Shown here: one piece after another, positions 26,258-34,266 of the stretch
Layout: the number at the start of each line of letters is the position of its first letter
How positions within the stretch are numbered: position 1 is the first letter of the stretch
NCBI GenBank assembly: GCA_963751595.1
Contig: CAVVVC010000008.1
Span: 226,386 to 290,385, forward strand
From: JAHEGP01 sp963751595
GTDB taxonomy: Bacteria; Pseudomonadota; Gammaproteobacteria; Pseudomonadales; JAHEGP01
Direction of reading: 5' to 3'
Length of the DNA stretch: 64,000 nt
Notes under the pieces: model-generated
What the model saw: the letters and a program-made list of their open reading frames with translations, nothing else
Databases searched by the model: none
What the model was told of the DNA's origin: nothing
Position numbers and translations under genes: made by a program

Positions 26258-27724
26258 CTAGAAGCCGCCGCCGGTGCGGAAGCCGCCCCCGAGACCGCCG
26301 CCGCCAAGCCCGCCGCCGCCGCCAAAAATACCGCCACCCCCAAGACCACGCCCACCGATACCGCCGCCGCCCCGGCTGAAGCCGCCGCCCCAGACAGTGC
26401 CGCGGCCAAAGCCTCCGGAGCCAAAGTGGGGGTTGGAGCGTCCGGTTTTGTGGCGTTGCTGTTGATTGAGCACATCCCAAAGGGAGTCACTCTGCATCGC
26501 ACCGTTGAGCACATTGTTGAGTACCATGCCGATCATCGCGCCGTCTGCGTATGCTGCCCTGGGGTTGTCATAGCGGCGCCGCTTGAACTCCTTGCGCATC
26601 TCTTCCAGCTCCTGCAGGCGTTGGTTATGCAGTTGCAGAGACTTTTCAACCGCGTCGATGCTTCTTTCCAGCGACTGTCTCTCGCCTTCGGTATCGAGCA
26701 TCTGGTTGACGATCATGTCATCTTCCGGATAGGGTGTCGCCAGTGCCTCCTGTCGCAGTTCGCGCAGGTCGTCCCGGGACATCTCGGAGCTGAGATAGTC
26801 CACCACGGCTTGATAGCTCTTGTCGCGACCCACGGCAAAGCGTTGCTTGCGCTCAAGTAAGGCCTGGTGCTCAGCGTCGCTCTCGGTAATGTGCTTGTCG
26901 ATGTCGTCCAGTAACTGTTGCTCGGCTTTCATGGCGTCCTCAAGGGCGACCACGCCGTCTTCAACCCGGGCCAGTTGGTCGATGTCCTTGAGACGCTGGT
27001 ATTCACTCTCAGCACGTTGTTTGGAGCGTTCGGCATGCTCCCGCAGCCGCAGGGGAATTTCCCTCAGGCGCTTGTAGTTGGTGTGGGCGTCGGTGTAACC
27101 GATTCGCTTGGCCACCCGGCCGTCCAGCCACCGCGCCAGAGGATTGGCATGGTATTCGCTGGTGCCGTATTTGCGGTCCCACAGGTAAGTAAACAAAGGA
27201 TCGTCCCGGTAGGACTGGCCCTTTTCCTCCTGTTCCTGCTCGCTGCGGGTGGCCTTCTCATCGGCATGGATGGCAATCCGATCGGCTTCCCGGGCTTTTT
27301 TTCGTTGCTCCCGGTAGGCGGGATCGTTGTCCAGGCGCTCCTGGGTGCGGGCCTCAGCCTCATCCAGTGCGGTCGTGGCCTGCTCCAGCCTGTCGGCCTG
27401 GCTGCCGCGCTGTTGCTGCAGGGTTTCCTGCTGGGCCTCATGGCGAGCGATTTGCTGGTCTAGTTCCAGGGCCTTTTGGCGGCGCTGCTTGAGCAACTGC
27501 ATGACCCGGCTCTCGGACTCATCAAAAGCCGACAACACAGAGCCCGACGCGATAAAGTCAACGCGTTGGCGCGCCAGTGTGCGGAGGTTCTCCACCGTCG
27601 TCTTGTCGATTTCGAGTCGCTGGTCACCCAGGTCGGTCAGTTTATTTTCCGCCTGCTTTATTTTTGCCTGTTGTTCCCGCAGGGCCGCTTCAATCGAGCC
27701 CAGCGTCTGACGTCCGGATATCAT
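26258..27724 (-). CDS. Long coiled-coil protein with Gly-rich C-terminal tail
   Basis: No family was recognised with certainty. The 488-aa product has no signal peptide or membrane helix. Residues 1-about 140 are strongly helical (Gln/Glu/Arg-rich, EQQAKIKQAENKLTDLG), a central part (about 160-215) holds the conserved-looking LFTYLWDRKYGTSEYHANP and LARWLDGRVAKRIGY, a second coiled coil covers about 220-385, and the last 60 residues are almost pure Gly with Phe, Arg and Thr (GGGGIFGGGG). Gly-rich tails of this kind also occur on TPM-domain partners of LemA. It is the last gene of a tight minus-strand operon, 9 bp after the DUF6384-like gene. Confidence 0.75.
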   Translation of the reverse strand: MISGRQTLGSIEAALREQQAKIKQAENKLTDLGDQRLEIDKTTVENLRTLARQRVDFIASGSVLSAFDESESRVMQLLKQRRQKALELDQQIARHEAQQETLQQQRGSQADRLEQATTALDEAEARTQERLDNDPAYREQRKKAREADRIAIHADEKATRSEQEQEEKGQSYRDDPLFTYLWDRKYGTSEYHANPLARWLDGRVAKRIGYTDAHTNYKRLREIPLRLREHAERSKQRAESEYQRLKDIDQLARVEDGVVALEDAMKAEQQLLDDIDKHITESDAEHQALLERKQRFAVGRDKSYQAVVDYLSSEMSRDDLRELRQEALATPYPEDDMIVNQMLDTEGERQSLERSIDAVEKSLQLHNQRLQELEEMRKEFKRRRYDNPRAAYADGAMIGMVLNNVLNGAMQSDSLWDVLNQQQRHKTGRSNPHFGSGGFGRGTVWGGGFSRGGGGIGGRGLGGGGIFGGGGGLGGGGLGGGFRTGGGF

Positions 27725-27733
27725 AGGTCACCT

Positions 27734-28639
27734 TCACCAGTTGGTGATTGCTGCGCCGCTTGTGGGAAACGTGTACTCGGGCTCGAGCTCTCCACGTTGC
27801 TTCACCCCGAAGCGATTATTTTGAATAATGCCATCGTCCTGCTTGTCGGCGGCGATCTGGTCGAATACCGACTTGTCGACCCGCAGGCCCCACTGGCTGA
27901 CTCGGGCAATCTTGCCGGTCTCCTCGTCGGTAACCCGGACCGCGACCGGTTGGCCGCTCCTGTCGATGGCTTCCACAATCACATAGTAGTTGCGCGCACT
28001 TTCATTGAGGTTGGGCACGCGCCATACGCCCGAACGCTCGCCGGGTTTATTGACGATGCGGACCGTGTATACCTGCTCCAGTTCGTTGCGCAGCTCGGTC
28101 ATTGCCGCGAGGCTGGCCTCGGCGGCTTCGGTATCGCCCTTGCGAATCGACGCCTGAGCCTGGAGGAAAAGTGCCCGGGCGCTGTCGTTGGCTTGCTCGT
28201 CGCTGGATACGGCGATCACCTGGTCCCGCATGTCGGCTATTTGCGAAGGCAGTTGGGATCGGGGTCCGATGACAAGGAAGTAATACGCGGCGGCGCCGAT
28301 GGCCAGGGCGCCAACAGCGCCCACTACCCATTTCCCCCAACGGTCCCGGGAGACATAGAGACTGGCGAGCGAGGTGCCGAGGCCTGGCTTCGGGGGGCTG
28401 TAGATAAAGCGCTCTTCCTTCAGAGCCTGCACACCCTCTTCGAGTATGCGGTCGGAGACCTCGATACCCTGGGCGGTGTAGATCTTGCGCAGGCGCTCCA
28501 TCATCACCTGGTCGCGCTCATCCGACGCGAGCTCCTGGTCGACCAGCTTGCGGCGATGCCGCAGGGTGTCGACCACATCCATGGCCAGCATCACCTCATC
28601 CAGGGGCTGCTTGGTCAGGGTGCTGCTGGTTTCACTCAT
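27734..28639 (-). CDS. DUF6384-like single-span membrane protein
   Basis: The 301-aa product resembles proteins annotated DUF6384; the name is from memory. An N-terminal soluble helical domain (about residues 1-110) contains LDEVMLAMDVVDTLRHRR, ERLRKIYTAQGIEVSD and the block EERFIYSPPKPGLGTSLA. One transmembrane helix follows (about 128-148), then a C-terminal domain with SRWGLRV-like SQWGLRVDKSVFDQI. Its ATG overlaps the stop of the upstream gene by four bases, so the two are translationally coupled. Confidence 0.75.
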   Translation of the reverse strand: MSETSSTLTKQPLDEVMLAMDVVDTLRHRRKLVDQELASDERDQVMMERLRKIYTAQGIEVSDRILEEGVQALKEERFIYSPPKPGLGTSLASLYVSRDRWGKWVVGAVGALAIGAAAYYFLVIGPRSQLPSQIADMRDQVIAVSSDEQANDSARALFLQAQASIRKGDTEAAEASLAAMTELRNELEQVYTVRIVNKPGERSGVWRVPNLNESARNYYVIVEAIDRSGQPVAVRVTDEETGKIARVSQWGLRVDKSVFDQIAADKQDDGIIQNNRFGVKQRGELEPEYTFPTSGAAITNW

Positions 28640-29814
28640 GAAGCATTCACCAGTGCGTTACCCTGCTCGGCGAGGCGCGCCATCCGTCGCTTGCCGTCCT
28701 CTACCGACTCCTGTATCTCCTTGGCATTGGCGGTGCTTTGTTTGCGCATCTCATCAATGATTTCAATTGAGTGGGTTTGGTAGCTGACAACGGAATCGAC
28801 CAGCTTTTTGACGGCGTCGGCGCGGATGGTGGGGCCGTAGCCGGTTCGCAGCGCCGCTTCCTGCACTTTACCACCCATGTCGGCGAGTACTTCCAGGGAC
28901 TGGCTGACCCCTTCTTTCATGGCCTCCACCGTTTGGGTAGTCTCGTGCAGCCCGAACAAGCCGGTGAAGGAAGCGCTGAGAGCGGTGAGCACGGTTTCAT
29001 TGGTGCCGAAGAAGCTCACCGCCTGCTGGTAAACCCGCTCCTTGGCGTTGGTGGTTTGCAGCAGTCGGGTCATGACCACTTCCGAGGTGTTGTAGCTAAT
29101 AGTCAGGTTGTCCGACAGGTCCTTGGCAATCTGGTAGCGCTTCTCGGCGTTTTGCAAATCCCGCACCCGCTCGTCGCGGGTCATTTCCAACCGTGCGCGG
29201 TCGGCGGCGTCGTCGCCGCTGAAAGCCTCAACCTGGCCCATGGCTTCATGGACCGCGGCCTTCGCGGCATCAAGCTTGCCCTCGGCGGTCTTGAGCACTT
29301 CGAGCGCCAGGATTTCCGATTCCTTGAGGGCGCCACGGTAGTCGCGATAGGCTTCCAGGATTCGTTGCTCCCGGACTATTTGGTCCTGGGTTGACGCGGT
29401 GACGTCGAGATAGTTGTCCTTGATCTTGTCGAAGCGGGTGGCAATGTCCCCGCGGGTCACTTTCATCCAGACATTGGAGATGCGCTCGAAGGTGTCGAGT
29501 TTACCGTCATCAATCTGCTCGACCATGGTCTTGGCGTCATCGCGAATGCTGTTGAAGGATTCGGTGATGTCCTGGTAGCGATCGGCAATATCCATGGCGC
29601 CGATTTGCTCGCGCACCACCTCGTTGAACAGCGATGCCTGGGCCAGGGTGCGGGTGATGGCGATGACCCGCTCTTCGTCCATGTCGGCGATCTGGTTGAG
29701 CAGTGCCACCATGGGGTCATCCTGGGTGTTGGCGGCATCGGGCATCAGTCCCAGGTCACGAATGGTGTCCATGGCTTTGTCGAGGTACTGCATTGGGGTA
29801 GCGCTCTGGCTCAT
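28636..29814 (-). CDS. TelA-like helical protein, first gene of the coiled-coil operon
   Basis: The 392-aa product is nearly all alpha-helical with no membrane segment. Its layout (N-terminal segment, long central coiled coils with ADRARLEMTRDERVRDLQ, then a C-terminal helix bundle with TLTALSASFTGLFGLH-like and GPTIRADAVKKLVDS blocks) is similar to toxic-anion-resistance TelA proteins and the phage-shock-type families, though direct homology is not certain. ATG 29814 has AAGGAGAAGG just upstream and is preferred over the open start at 29868. Databases often call relatives 'cell surface protein', which the lack of a signal peptide does not support. Confidence 0.7.
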   Translation of the reverse strand: MSQSATPMQYLDKAMDTIRDLGLMPDAANTQDDPMVALLNQIADMDEERVIAITRTLAQASLFNEVVREQIGAMDIADRYQDITESFNSIRDDAKTMVEQIDDGKLDTFERISNVWMKVTRGDIATRFDKIKDNYLDVTASTQDQIVREQRILEAYRDYRGALKESEILALEVLKTAEGKLDAAKAAVHEAMGQVEAFSGDDAADRARLEMTRDERVRDLQNAEKRYQIAKDLSDNLTISYNTSEVVMTRLLQTTNAKERVYQQAVSFFGTNETVLTALSASFTGLFGLHETTQTVEAMKEGVSQSLEVLADMGGKVQEAALRTGYGPTIRADAVKKLVDSVVSYQTHSIEIIDEMRKQSTANAKEIQESVEDGKRRMARLAEQGNALVNAS

Positions 29815-30215
29815 CGATCCTTCTCCTTGCGTGCTGGGCCTGTGCTCCTCGGGCTTGTCGAATCTCACAGGAAAAACAGGCTTTTAGGTTAAGTATTCTA
29901 ATTCTTTGTGCTAAACCGACGGCCAGTATAAGAGGGAATCTAACGGAAATCTACAATCCCGGACCAGTCGCCGGCGCACTTTTCCCGGCCCGGTTTGAAC
30001 TTTCCAGCGCCATGCAGCACTAACCAGGCAGGCTTGAAGCACATTACCCGTCCGGGTCTCGTCGATCAACTCCCCCGAGTTGCCGTGCAAAGCCGTAATT
30101 CCCTCATCAATGGCGGAAGGCTTGGCCTCCGCCATTTTTTTCTTTCGCCGCGTGCCGTTAGGCCTTACAGTTCAGGTGGTACGAATGCTGGTCTCTCGAA
30201 GGTTGTACCGATTGA
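29815..30215. other. Divergent intergenic region with an internal terminator
   Basis: This 401-bp space separates the minus-strand coiled-coil operon from the plus-strand membrane protein gene. On the plus strand it has a candidate -10 box TATAAG at 29927-29932 with a poor -35 16 bp upstream, and a strong intrinsic terminator at 30109-30141, so a short RNA or an attenuated leader of about 200 nt is possible. A 74-codon minus-strand frame (29911-30135) starts inside the terminator stem and is not accepted as a gene. Confidence 0.55.
30109..30141 (+). terminator. Strong terminator in the leader of the 30216 gene
   Basis: AATGGCGGA (30109-30117) pairs perfectly with TCCGCCATT (30128-30136); an inner GGC/GCC extension closes the loop, and seven T residues follow (30135-30141). 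It points along the plus strand, yet no plus-strand gene lies just upstream. The same nine bases AATGGCGGA recur over the start codon of the downstream gene at 30215-30223, so the right arm could pair with either copy. Confidence 0.85.
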
Positions 30216-31418
30216 ATGGCGGATAGCAAGGAAACAAGAGAGTCTGCCGGGCTCGCCGCTGGGAGCGGGCGCCGGCGTCTGCACTTTTCCCGGCGAAGTA
30301 CCTCCAACATTGTGGTGTTGCTGCTGGTGGTGGCGATGCTGGCGGTTGCCTGGCTGGGGTACCTCGACACCTACTCTTACGAATACCTTGGGAGTTCCAT
30401 CAAGAACACCGGCATCCTGTACGGTGTCGTGCGCGGCATCAACGCCCTGGTATCGGTCCTGCAGTCATCGGAAGTCAGTGTAATGCTGGTCTCGGTGAAT
30501 ATCGGCGAACTACTGGATCCGCTGAATGACCTGATTGAGCGGTTCTCCGACGTGGTGGTGGTTGCACTGGGGGCGCTGGTGTTTCAGCAGGTCATGTTGG
30601 GTATTGTCTCGCACGATGTCTTCAATCTGGTGATGAGTGCGTTGGCGCTGATGGTGCTGTACTCGAGCCTGGTAAAACGGTTGCCCCTGCATGGCCATTT
30701 GGTGCGGGCTTTGTTGCTGTCCCTGTTTCTGCGGTTTGCTCTGGCGGTTGCGGTATTTTGCGCGAGTCTGGTGGACGGTTGGTTCCTGCAGCAACCGATG
30801 CAGCAACAGACTGCGGTCATGGTTGAGCTGGAAAGCCAGTTGGTCAACAGTCGCGATGCCCTCACCGGTGAGTCGGGGCTCTCGCACCAGGACACCGAGC
30901 CGGGTCAGCGACTGGCGGCGGCCCGGAGTCGACAACAGGAGCTGGGCCTCGCGCTGGCCAGCCTGGAGCAGGGCATTGCCACCGCACAAGCGAGCATCAC
31001 CAGAGGCAAGTCCACGCTGCCGTGGTACCTGGTCTGGTACTCCCCCGGATGGCCGGCGGAGCTGGCGGCTCAACAGCAGACACTGGATGACCTGCGCCGT
31101 GAGCGCCGACTGTTGCTGGCGCAGCGGTCAGAAGCGGAGGCCGAGATCGCTCAGGCCCAGGAAGCGCTGCGATGCCTGGAGCTCAAGGCACAGGGTAAGA
31201 GTTGCGGCATTCTGGATTGGTTCGACAGCATCAAGCCCTACGAGCGTTACAAGCAGAGCCTGGCAGCCGTCTCCGAGAGCATGGATCGCTACGTGGAGAA
31301 TATTATGGACCTCATCGTAGGATTGCTGCTCCAGTCTGTGATTCTTCCGCTGTTGTTCTTCTATGCCATATATCGGGGTGCAGGCCTGCTTTGGGAGCTG
31401 CCGATAGACGGGGATTGA
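30216..31418 (+). CDS. Polytopic membrane protein with a coiled-coil insert
   Basis: No family was recognised. The 400-aa product has an N-terminal basic segment, a transmembrane helix at about residues 31-50, three more hydrophobic helices at about 105-185, a soluble coiled-coil region at about 190-350 (LASLEQGIATAQASI, LRRERRLLLAQRSEAEAEI), with Cys in CLELKAQGKSCG, and a last transmembrane helix at about 365-390. It is divergent from the TelA-like / DUF6384-like / Gly-rich operon, and its architecture suggests that it could be the membrane partner of those proteins. A strong terminator lies between its likely promoter and its start. Confidence 0.7.
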   Translation: MADSKETRESAGLAAGSGRRRLHFSRRSTSNIVVLLLVVAMLAVAWLGYLDTYSYEYLGSSIKNTGILYGVVRGINALVSVLQSSEVSVMLVSVNIGELLDPLNDLIERFSDVVVVALGALVFQQVMLGIVSHDVFNLVMSALALMVLYSSLVKRLPLHGHLVRALLLSLFLRFALAVAVFCASLVDGWFLQQPMQQQTAVMVELESQLVNSRDALTGESGLSHQDTEPGQRLAAARSRQQELGLALASLEQGIATAQASITRGKSTLPWYLVWYSPGWPAELAAQQQTLDDLRRERRLLLAQRSEAEAEIAQAQEALRCLELKAQGKSCGILDWFDSIKPYERYKQSLAAVSESMDRYVENIMDLIVGLLLQSVILPLLFFYAIYRGAGLLWELPIDGD

Positions 31419-31473
31419 CGGGTGCCCTTTGCCCGGGATGAGGTGCGGTCTTGCGGCTTCCGTGCTTACTGGC

Positions 31474-32214
31474 TCAGTGGGACATTCGCACGGCAATGCC
31501 GTGGCGAAGGCGCTCGGGCATGTGCCCCAGCAATTGCAGTGGCCAGCTCAGACGGCGGGGAAACTCCACCAGGCTGCGGTGCTTTGCCACGCCACGGATG
31601 ATGCGTCCCGCGGCCTTTTCAGCGCTCATGCCCGGGGCGTCAGGCTCGGGTCGAGCAGGTGTCGCAAAGCCCGGGCGAACGATGGTGACCGAGATACCCG
31701 CGCCAGCAAGGTCGACCGCGAGCGATCGCGCGAAGGACTCCAGCGCTGCCTTGGACGCCGTGTAAGCTTCGCTGCCGGCGAGTGCCAGGCGGGTTGCCAG
31801 GGTACTGATAATCACGATTCTTGGTCTCGACGCACGCTGCAGCAGCGGCAGTGCGGTGTCGATGGTCGACACTGCGCCCGAATAATTCACCTCCATCACT
31901 CGGCGTACCAGCGCCTGATCAAGATGGCGCGGATCGAGGTATTGGCAGGTGCCAGCATTGACGATGACCATGTCCAGGTTCGGAGTGATGATCTGCAGGC
32001 GAGCGGCGGCTCGGTCCATGCTGGTTTTGTCAGTGAGATCCAGGGCGAGGCGGGTGACCACGCCCTTGCTGTCTTCAACCAGACGTTGCAGGGCGGTTTC
32101 GTTTCTTGCGCTGGCAATCACGTGATTGCCAGCTGCCGCCAGTTGCAGCGCCAGCTGTCGGCCCAGGGCCGAAGTTGAGCCCGTCAGCCAAATCGTTTTA
32201 CCGGAAATCTCCAT
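31474..32214 (-). CDS. Short-chain dehydrogenase/reductase
   Basis: The 246-aa product has the SDR fold: a cofactor loop TGSTSALGRQLA at residues 11-22 (a variant of TGxxxGIG), NAG near residue 87, the catalytic Ser in VIISTLATRLA and the YxxxK motif in AYTASKAALESFARSL. The frame opens at 32367, but ATG 32214 begins right at the first beta strand and follows AAAGGTA. Its upstream region holds a TGATCC-N16-CGTACT promoter match of the same form as the one before the divergent sigma factor gene. SDR genes are recurrent members of ChrR-controlled regulons, so it is probably induced by the sigma factor next door. Confidence 0.88.
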   Translation of the reverse strand: MEISGKTIWLTGSTSALGRQLALQLAAAGNHVIASARNETALQRLVEDSKGVVTRLALDLTDKTSMDRAAARLQIITPNLDMVIVNAGTCQYLDPRHLDQALVRRVMEVNYSGAVSTIDTALPLLQRASRPRIVIISTLATRLALAGSEAYTASKAALESFARSLAVDLAGAGISVTIVRPGFATPARPEPDAPGMSAEKAAGRIIRGVAKHRSLVEFPRRLSWPLQLLGHMPERLRHGIAVRMSH

Positions 32215-32275
32215 TACCTTTGTTTCTCGCTGCGATTTGTCGGAACGCCGAAAGCGGCTGGCGTGGGCTAGCTGA

Positions 32276-32303
32276 AGTACGGACGTGTCGCTGCCCCGGA
32301 TCA
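32276..32303 (-). promoter_or_regulatory. Predicted ECF sigma (ChrR-type) promoter for the SDR gene
   Basis: On the minus strand TGATCC (32303-32298) is followed after exactly 16 bp by CGTACT (32281-32276). This matches the TGATC-N16-CGTA form known for sigma factors of the ECF11/RpoE-ChrR group. It lies about 60 bp before the SDR start, in the correct orientation, and mirrors the promoter of the sigma gene itself. Confidence 0.7.
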
Positions 32304-32367
32304 GAGCTTGGCGCGGCACCCCGGGAACAGTGGCTGCTCGATGCCAGCGCAACCCTGTTCGGACCAA

Positions 32368-32395
32368 TGATCCGGGACGGTGATGCCAGCGTAAG
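32368..32395 (+). promoter_or_regulatory. Predicted autoregulatory ECF sigma promoter
   Basis: TGATCC (32368-32373), 16 bp, then CGTAAG (32390-32395) lies about 45 bp ahead of the sigma factor start on the plus strand. Spacing and both boxes match the divergent SDR promoter, which supports autoregulation of the sigma/ChrR pair. Confidence 0.72.
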
Positions 32396-32441
32396 GTATG
32401 GCAGGAAGCACATGTGCGGTCGACGGGAGTTTTAAGCTAAA

Positions 32442-33068
32442 ATGAATGCCCCAGCAAAATCTCGAAACGCTGTAACACCGATAAGGCCCAAACCAATGAC
32501 CCAAACTGCCTCCGACAGGGAAATGTGGACAGAGCTCCTTGCCGGGCTTGGCAAGCGCCACGACCGCCAGGATTTCATTGCCCTGTTCAATCATTTTGCT
32601 CCTCAGATCAAAGCCTATGGGCTGTCGACCCAGGCAACCCCGGGGCTGCATGCCTTTGCAGAGGAGCTGGTGCAGGAAACCATGATACGGGTGTGGCGGC
32701 GTGCGTCCACTTTCGACGCAAGAAAAGCCAGTGCGACGACCTGGATTTTTACCATAGCCAGGAATGCACGCATTGATTTGTTACGCCGGGGTGCAAAACA
32801 CAAGTCAGATGTCGATGCCGACGATGTGTGGCTGGAAGCCGAAGCCGATCAACAGCCGGTGGAAGAACTGGAAGCCGATCGCAACAGAAGGGTGATCAGG
32901 GAAGCCATCGGCCAGTTGCCGATAGAGCAATCTCAGGTGCTGGCAAAGGTGTATCTGGAAGGAAAACCGCACAGCGAGGTTGCCAAGGAGTTGAATCTTC
33001 CCCTGGGTACTGTCAAGTCGCGGGTCAGATTGGCCCTGAACAAAATGAAGTTATTGGTTCCTCAGTAA
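32442..33068 (+). CDS. ECF sigma factor, RpoE/ECF11-like
   Basis: The 208-aa product has sigma region 2 (about residues 40-110, HAFAEELVQETMIRVWRRA and ATTWIFTIARNARIDLLRR) and region 4 (about 145-205, IREAIGQLPIEQSQVL and HSEVAKELNLPLGTVKSRVR). No region 3 is present, so it is an extracytoplasmic-function sigma. A later ATG at 32496 (MTQTASDREMW) is a possible alternative start. A ChrR anti-sigma gene follows after 13 bp. In Rhodobacter and Vibrio such pairs respond to singlet oxygen or related oxidative stress. The matching promoters before this gene and the SDR gene support a local regulon. Confidence 0.9.
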   Translation: MNAPAKSRNAVTPIRPKPMTQTASDREMWTELLAGLGKRHDRQDFIALFNHFAPQIKAYGLSTQATPGLHAFAEELVQETMIRVWRRASTFDARKASATTWIFTIARNARIDLLRRGAKHKSDVDADDVWLEAEADQQPVEELEADRNRRVIREAIGQLPIEQSQVLAKVYLEGKPHSEVAKELNLPLGTVKSRVRLALNKMKLLVPQ

Positions 33069-33081
33069 GCGAGCAAATATT

Positions 33082-33738
33082 ATGGTTTATCATCATCCGG
33101 ATACTGAAGTATTAACCGATTACGCGGCGGGGGCGCTGGCATTTGGCCAATCGCTTTGCGTGGCGGTGCACCTCGAAAACTGTGGGCATTGTCAGAGCCG
33201 GGCGCAGAAATTGGGTCAGGTGGGCGGCGAGTTAATGAGTCAATTGAAACCCGCTGCCGTGGGCGACGATCTTCTTGCCAGTGTTTTGGGCAGGCTGGAC
33301 AGTCCTTCGGAGTTGCCTGGACTGGTTTCCTCCGCGGCACCGATTCAAGGCGTTCCCAGAGCCCTGAGCAAGCTGGTGCCGAACGGTCTTGACGCCGTGG
33401 CCTGGAAGCGGGTCACGTCCAGTTTGCAAACCGCCATCCTGGGTGTTGGCGACGACACCAATCAGGTGGCGCTGGTGCGAATTCAGCCGGGCGGGCGAAT
33501 TCCCGAGCATCGCCACGGGGGCACAGAAACGACCGTGGTCCTGCGCGGTGGATACTCGGATCAAGGGGGCACTTACGGCGCCGGTGATTTCGTCACCCTC
33601 GGAGAGGAGGACAACCATCAGCCGATCGCTCACCAGAACTCGGATTGTATTTGTCTGACGGCGCAAAATGCGCCGCTGCAGTTCACCGGGTTCTGGAGCA
33701 AATTGGCAAACCCCTTCATCTCGATAAACCCCCAGTAA
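33082..33738 (+). CDS. ChrR-type zinc anti-sigma factor with cupin sensor domain
   Basis: The 218-aa product has the anti-sigma zinc motif spread over HHPDTEVLTDYAAG and HLENCGHCQ (N-terminal, about residues 4-38), which holds the sigma factor inactive. The C-terminal cupin domain (about 110-205) has PEHRHGGTETTVVLRGGY and a later His, the likely metal site that senses singlet oxygen or organic peroxides in the Rhodobacter prototype. It directly follows its sigma gene. Both domains appear intact. Confidence 0.9.
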   Translation: MVYHHPDTEVLTDYAAGALAFGQSLCVAVHLENCGHCQSRAQKLGQVGGELMSQLKPAAVGDDLLASVLGRLDSPSELPGLVSSAAPIQGVPRALSKLVPNGLDAVAWKRVTSSLQTAILGVGDDTNQVALVRIQPGGRIPEHRHGGTETTVVLRGGYSDQGGTYGAGDFVTLGEEDNHQPIAHQNSDCICLTAQNAPLQFTGFWSKLANPFISINPQ

Positions 33739-33754
33739 GAAGAACGTCCTGTGC

Positions 33755-33776
33755 TTGCAGGCCTCCGGGCCTGCAA
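33755..33776. terminator. Perfect GC hairpin after the ChrR gene
   Basis: TTGCAGGCC and GGCCTGCAA form a perfect 9-bp stem with the loop TCCG, 16 bp after the chrR-like stop. There is no T run on either side, so it is probably a transcript-stabilising or rho-assisted end, not a classical intrinsic terminator. Confidence 0.5.
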
Positions 33777-33900
33777 CAAGGGTGATCGCCGATATCCTTC
33801 CTACCTCGACTTTAGCTGCATAGAGTCCCGCCAAAAACCATGCTAGCCTTGCGTGTCGCTTTACCAACTAGCGATCGTCTGGGACTGTGGAGGGCCGGGA

Positions 33901-34236
33901 ATGAAGGTAGCATCTGTTTTAATGCTTGCTCTGGTACTCGCCGGCTGCGGGGACGATTTCGCGCTACAGCGTTTCAGCGACTGCCGCGGCGTCGCCGAGC
34001 GCGTTGCGCTGGAGCACGATGACCCGGCGGCGATGATGACCGCATTGGGCGTCATCAACGACGACGAGCGTGCCCGGGAACACCTGTTGCTGGAGCTCGA
34101 AGCGCAGCGCGCAGGCTTCATGACAGTCGTGCATGAGCAGCGAATCGCATTGGGCCTGACGGGCGCCAACCGCTTTGCACAGCGCTATTTAAAGGCCTAT
34201 TCCGATTGTCGGGCGATTGATGCCGGCGAGCATTGA
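33901..34236 (+). CDS. Small lipoprotein, function unknown
   Basis: The 111-aa product has a standard lipoprotein signal (MKVASVLMLALVLAGC, lipobox LAGC at residues 13-16). The mature part is about 95 aa, helical, with two further Cys residues (SDCRG near 28 and YSDCRA near the end) that could form a disulfide. ATG 33901 follows GGAGGGCCGGGA. No family was recognised. Its nearest neighbours are unrelated. Confidence 0.7.
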   Translation: MKVASVLMLALVLAGCGDDFALQRFSDCRGVAERVALEHDDPAAMMTALGVINDDERAREHLLLELEAQRAGFMTVVHEQRIALGLTGANRFAQRYLKAYSDCRAIDAGEH

Positions 34237-34266
34237 GGGTGCTTCACACGCGCCGCGGCCCGGGCG

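Noticed and set aside
26243..26860. Ala/Pro-rich plus-strand frame over the Gly-rich tail
   Set aside because: Complement of GGC/GGT-rich codons of the minus-strand coiled-coil gene; no start signal or homology.
29911..30135. 74-codon minus-strand frame in the divergent region
   Set aside because: Its start lies inside the stem of a strong terminator on the opposite strand and the product has no recognised features.
29939..30141. 6S RNA or another known small RNA
   Set aside because: The conserved 6S central-bubble sequence and neighbours are absent; only a possible short transcript is supported.
31429..32178. 249-codon frame antisense to the SDR gene
   Set aside because: Shadow of the SDR coding sequence, which has full SDR motifs on the minus strand.
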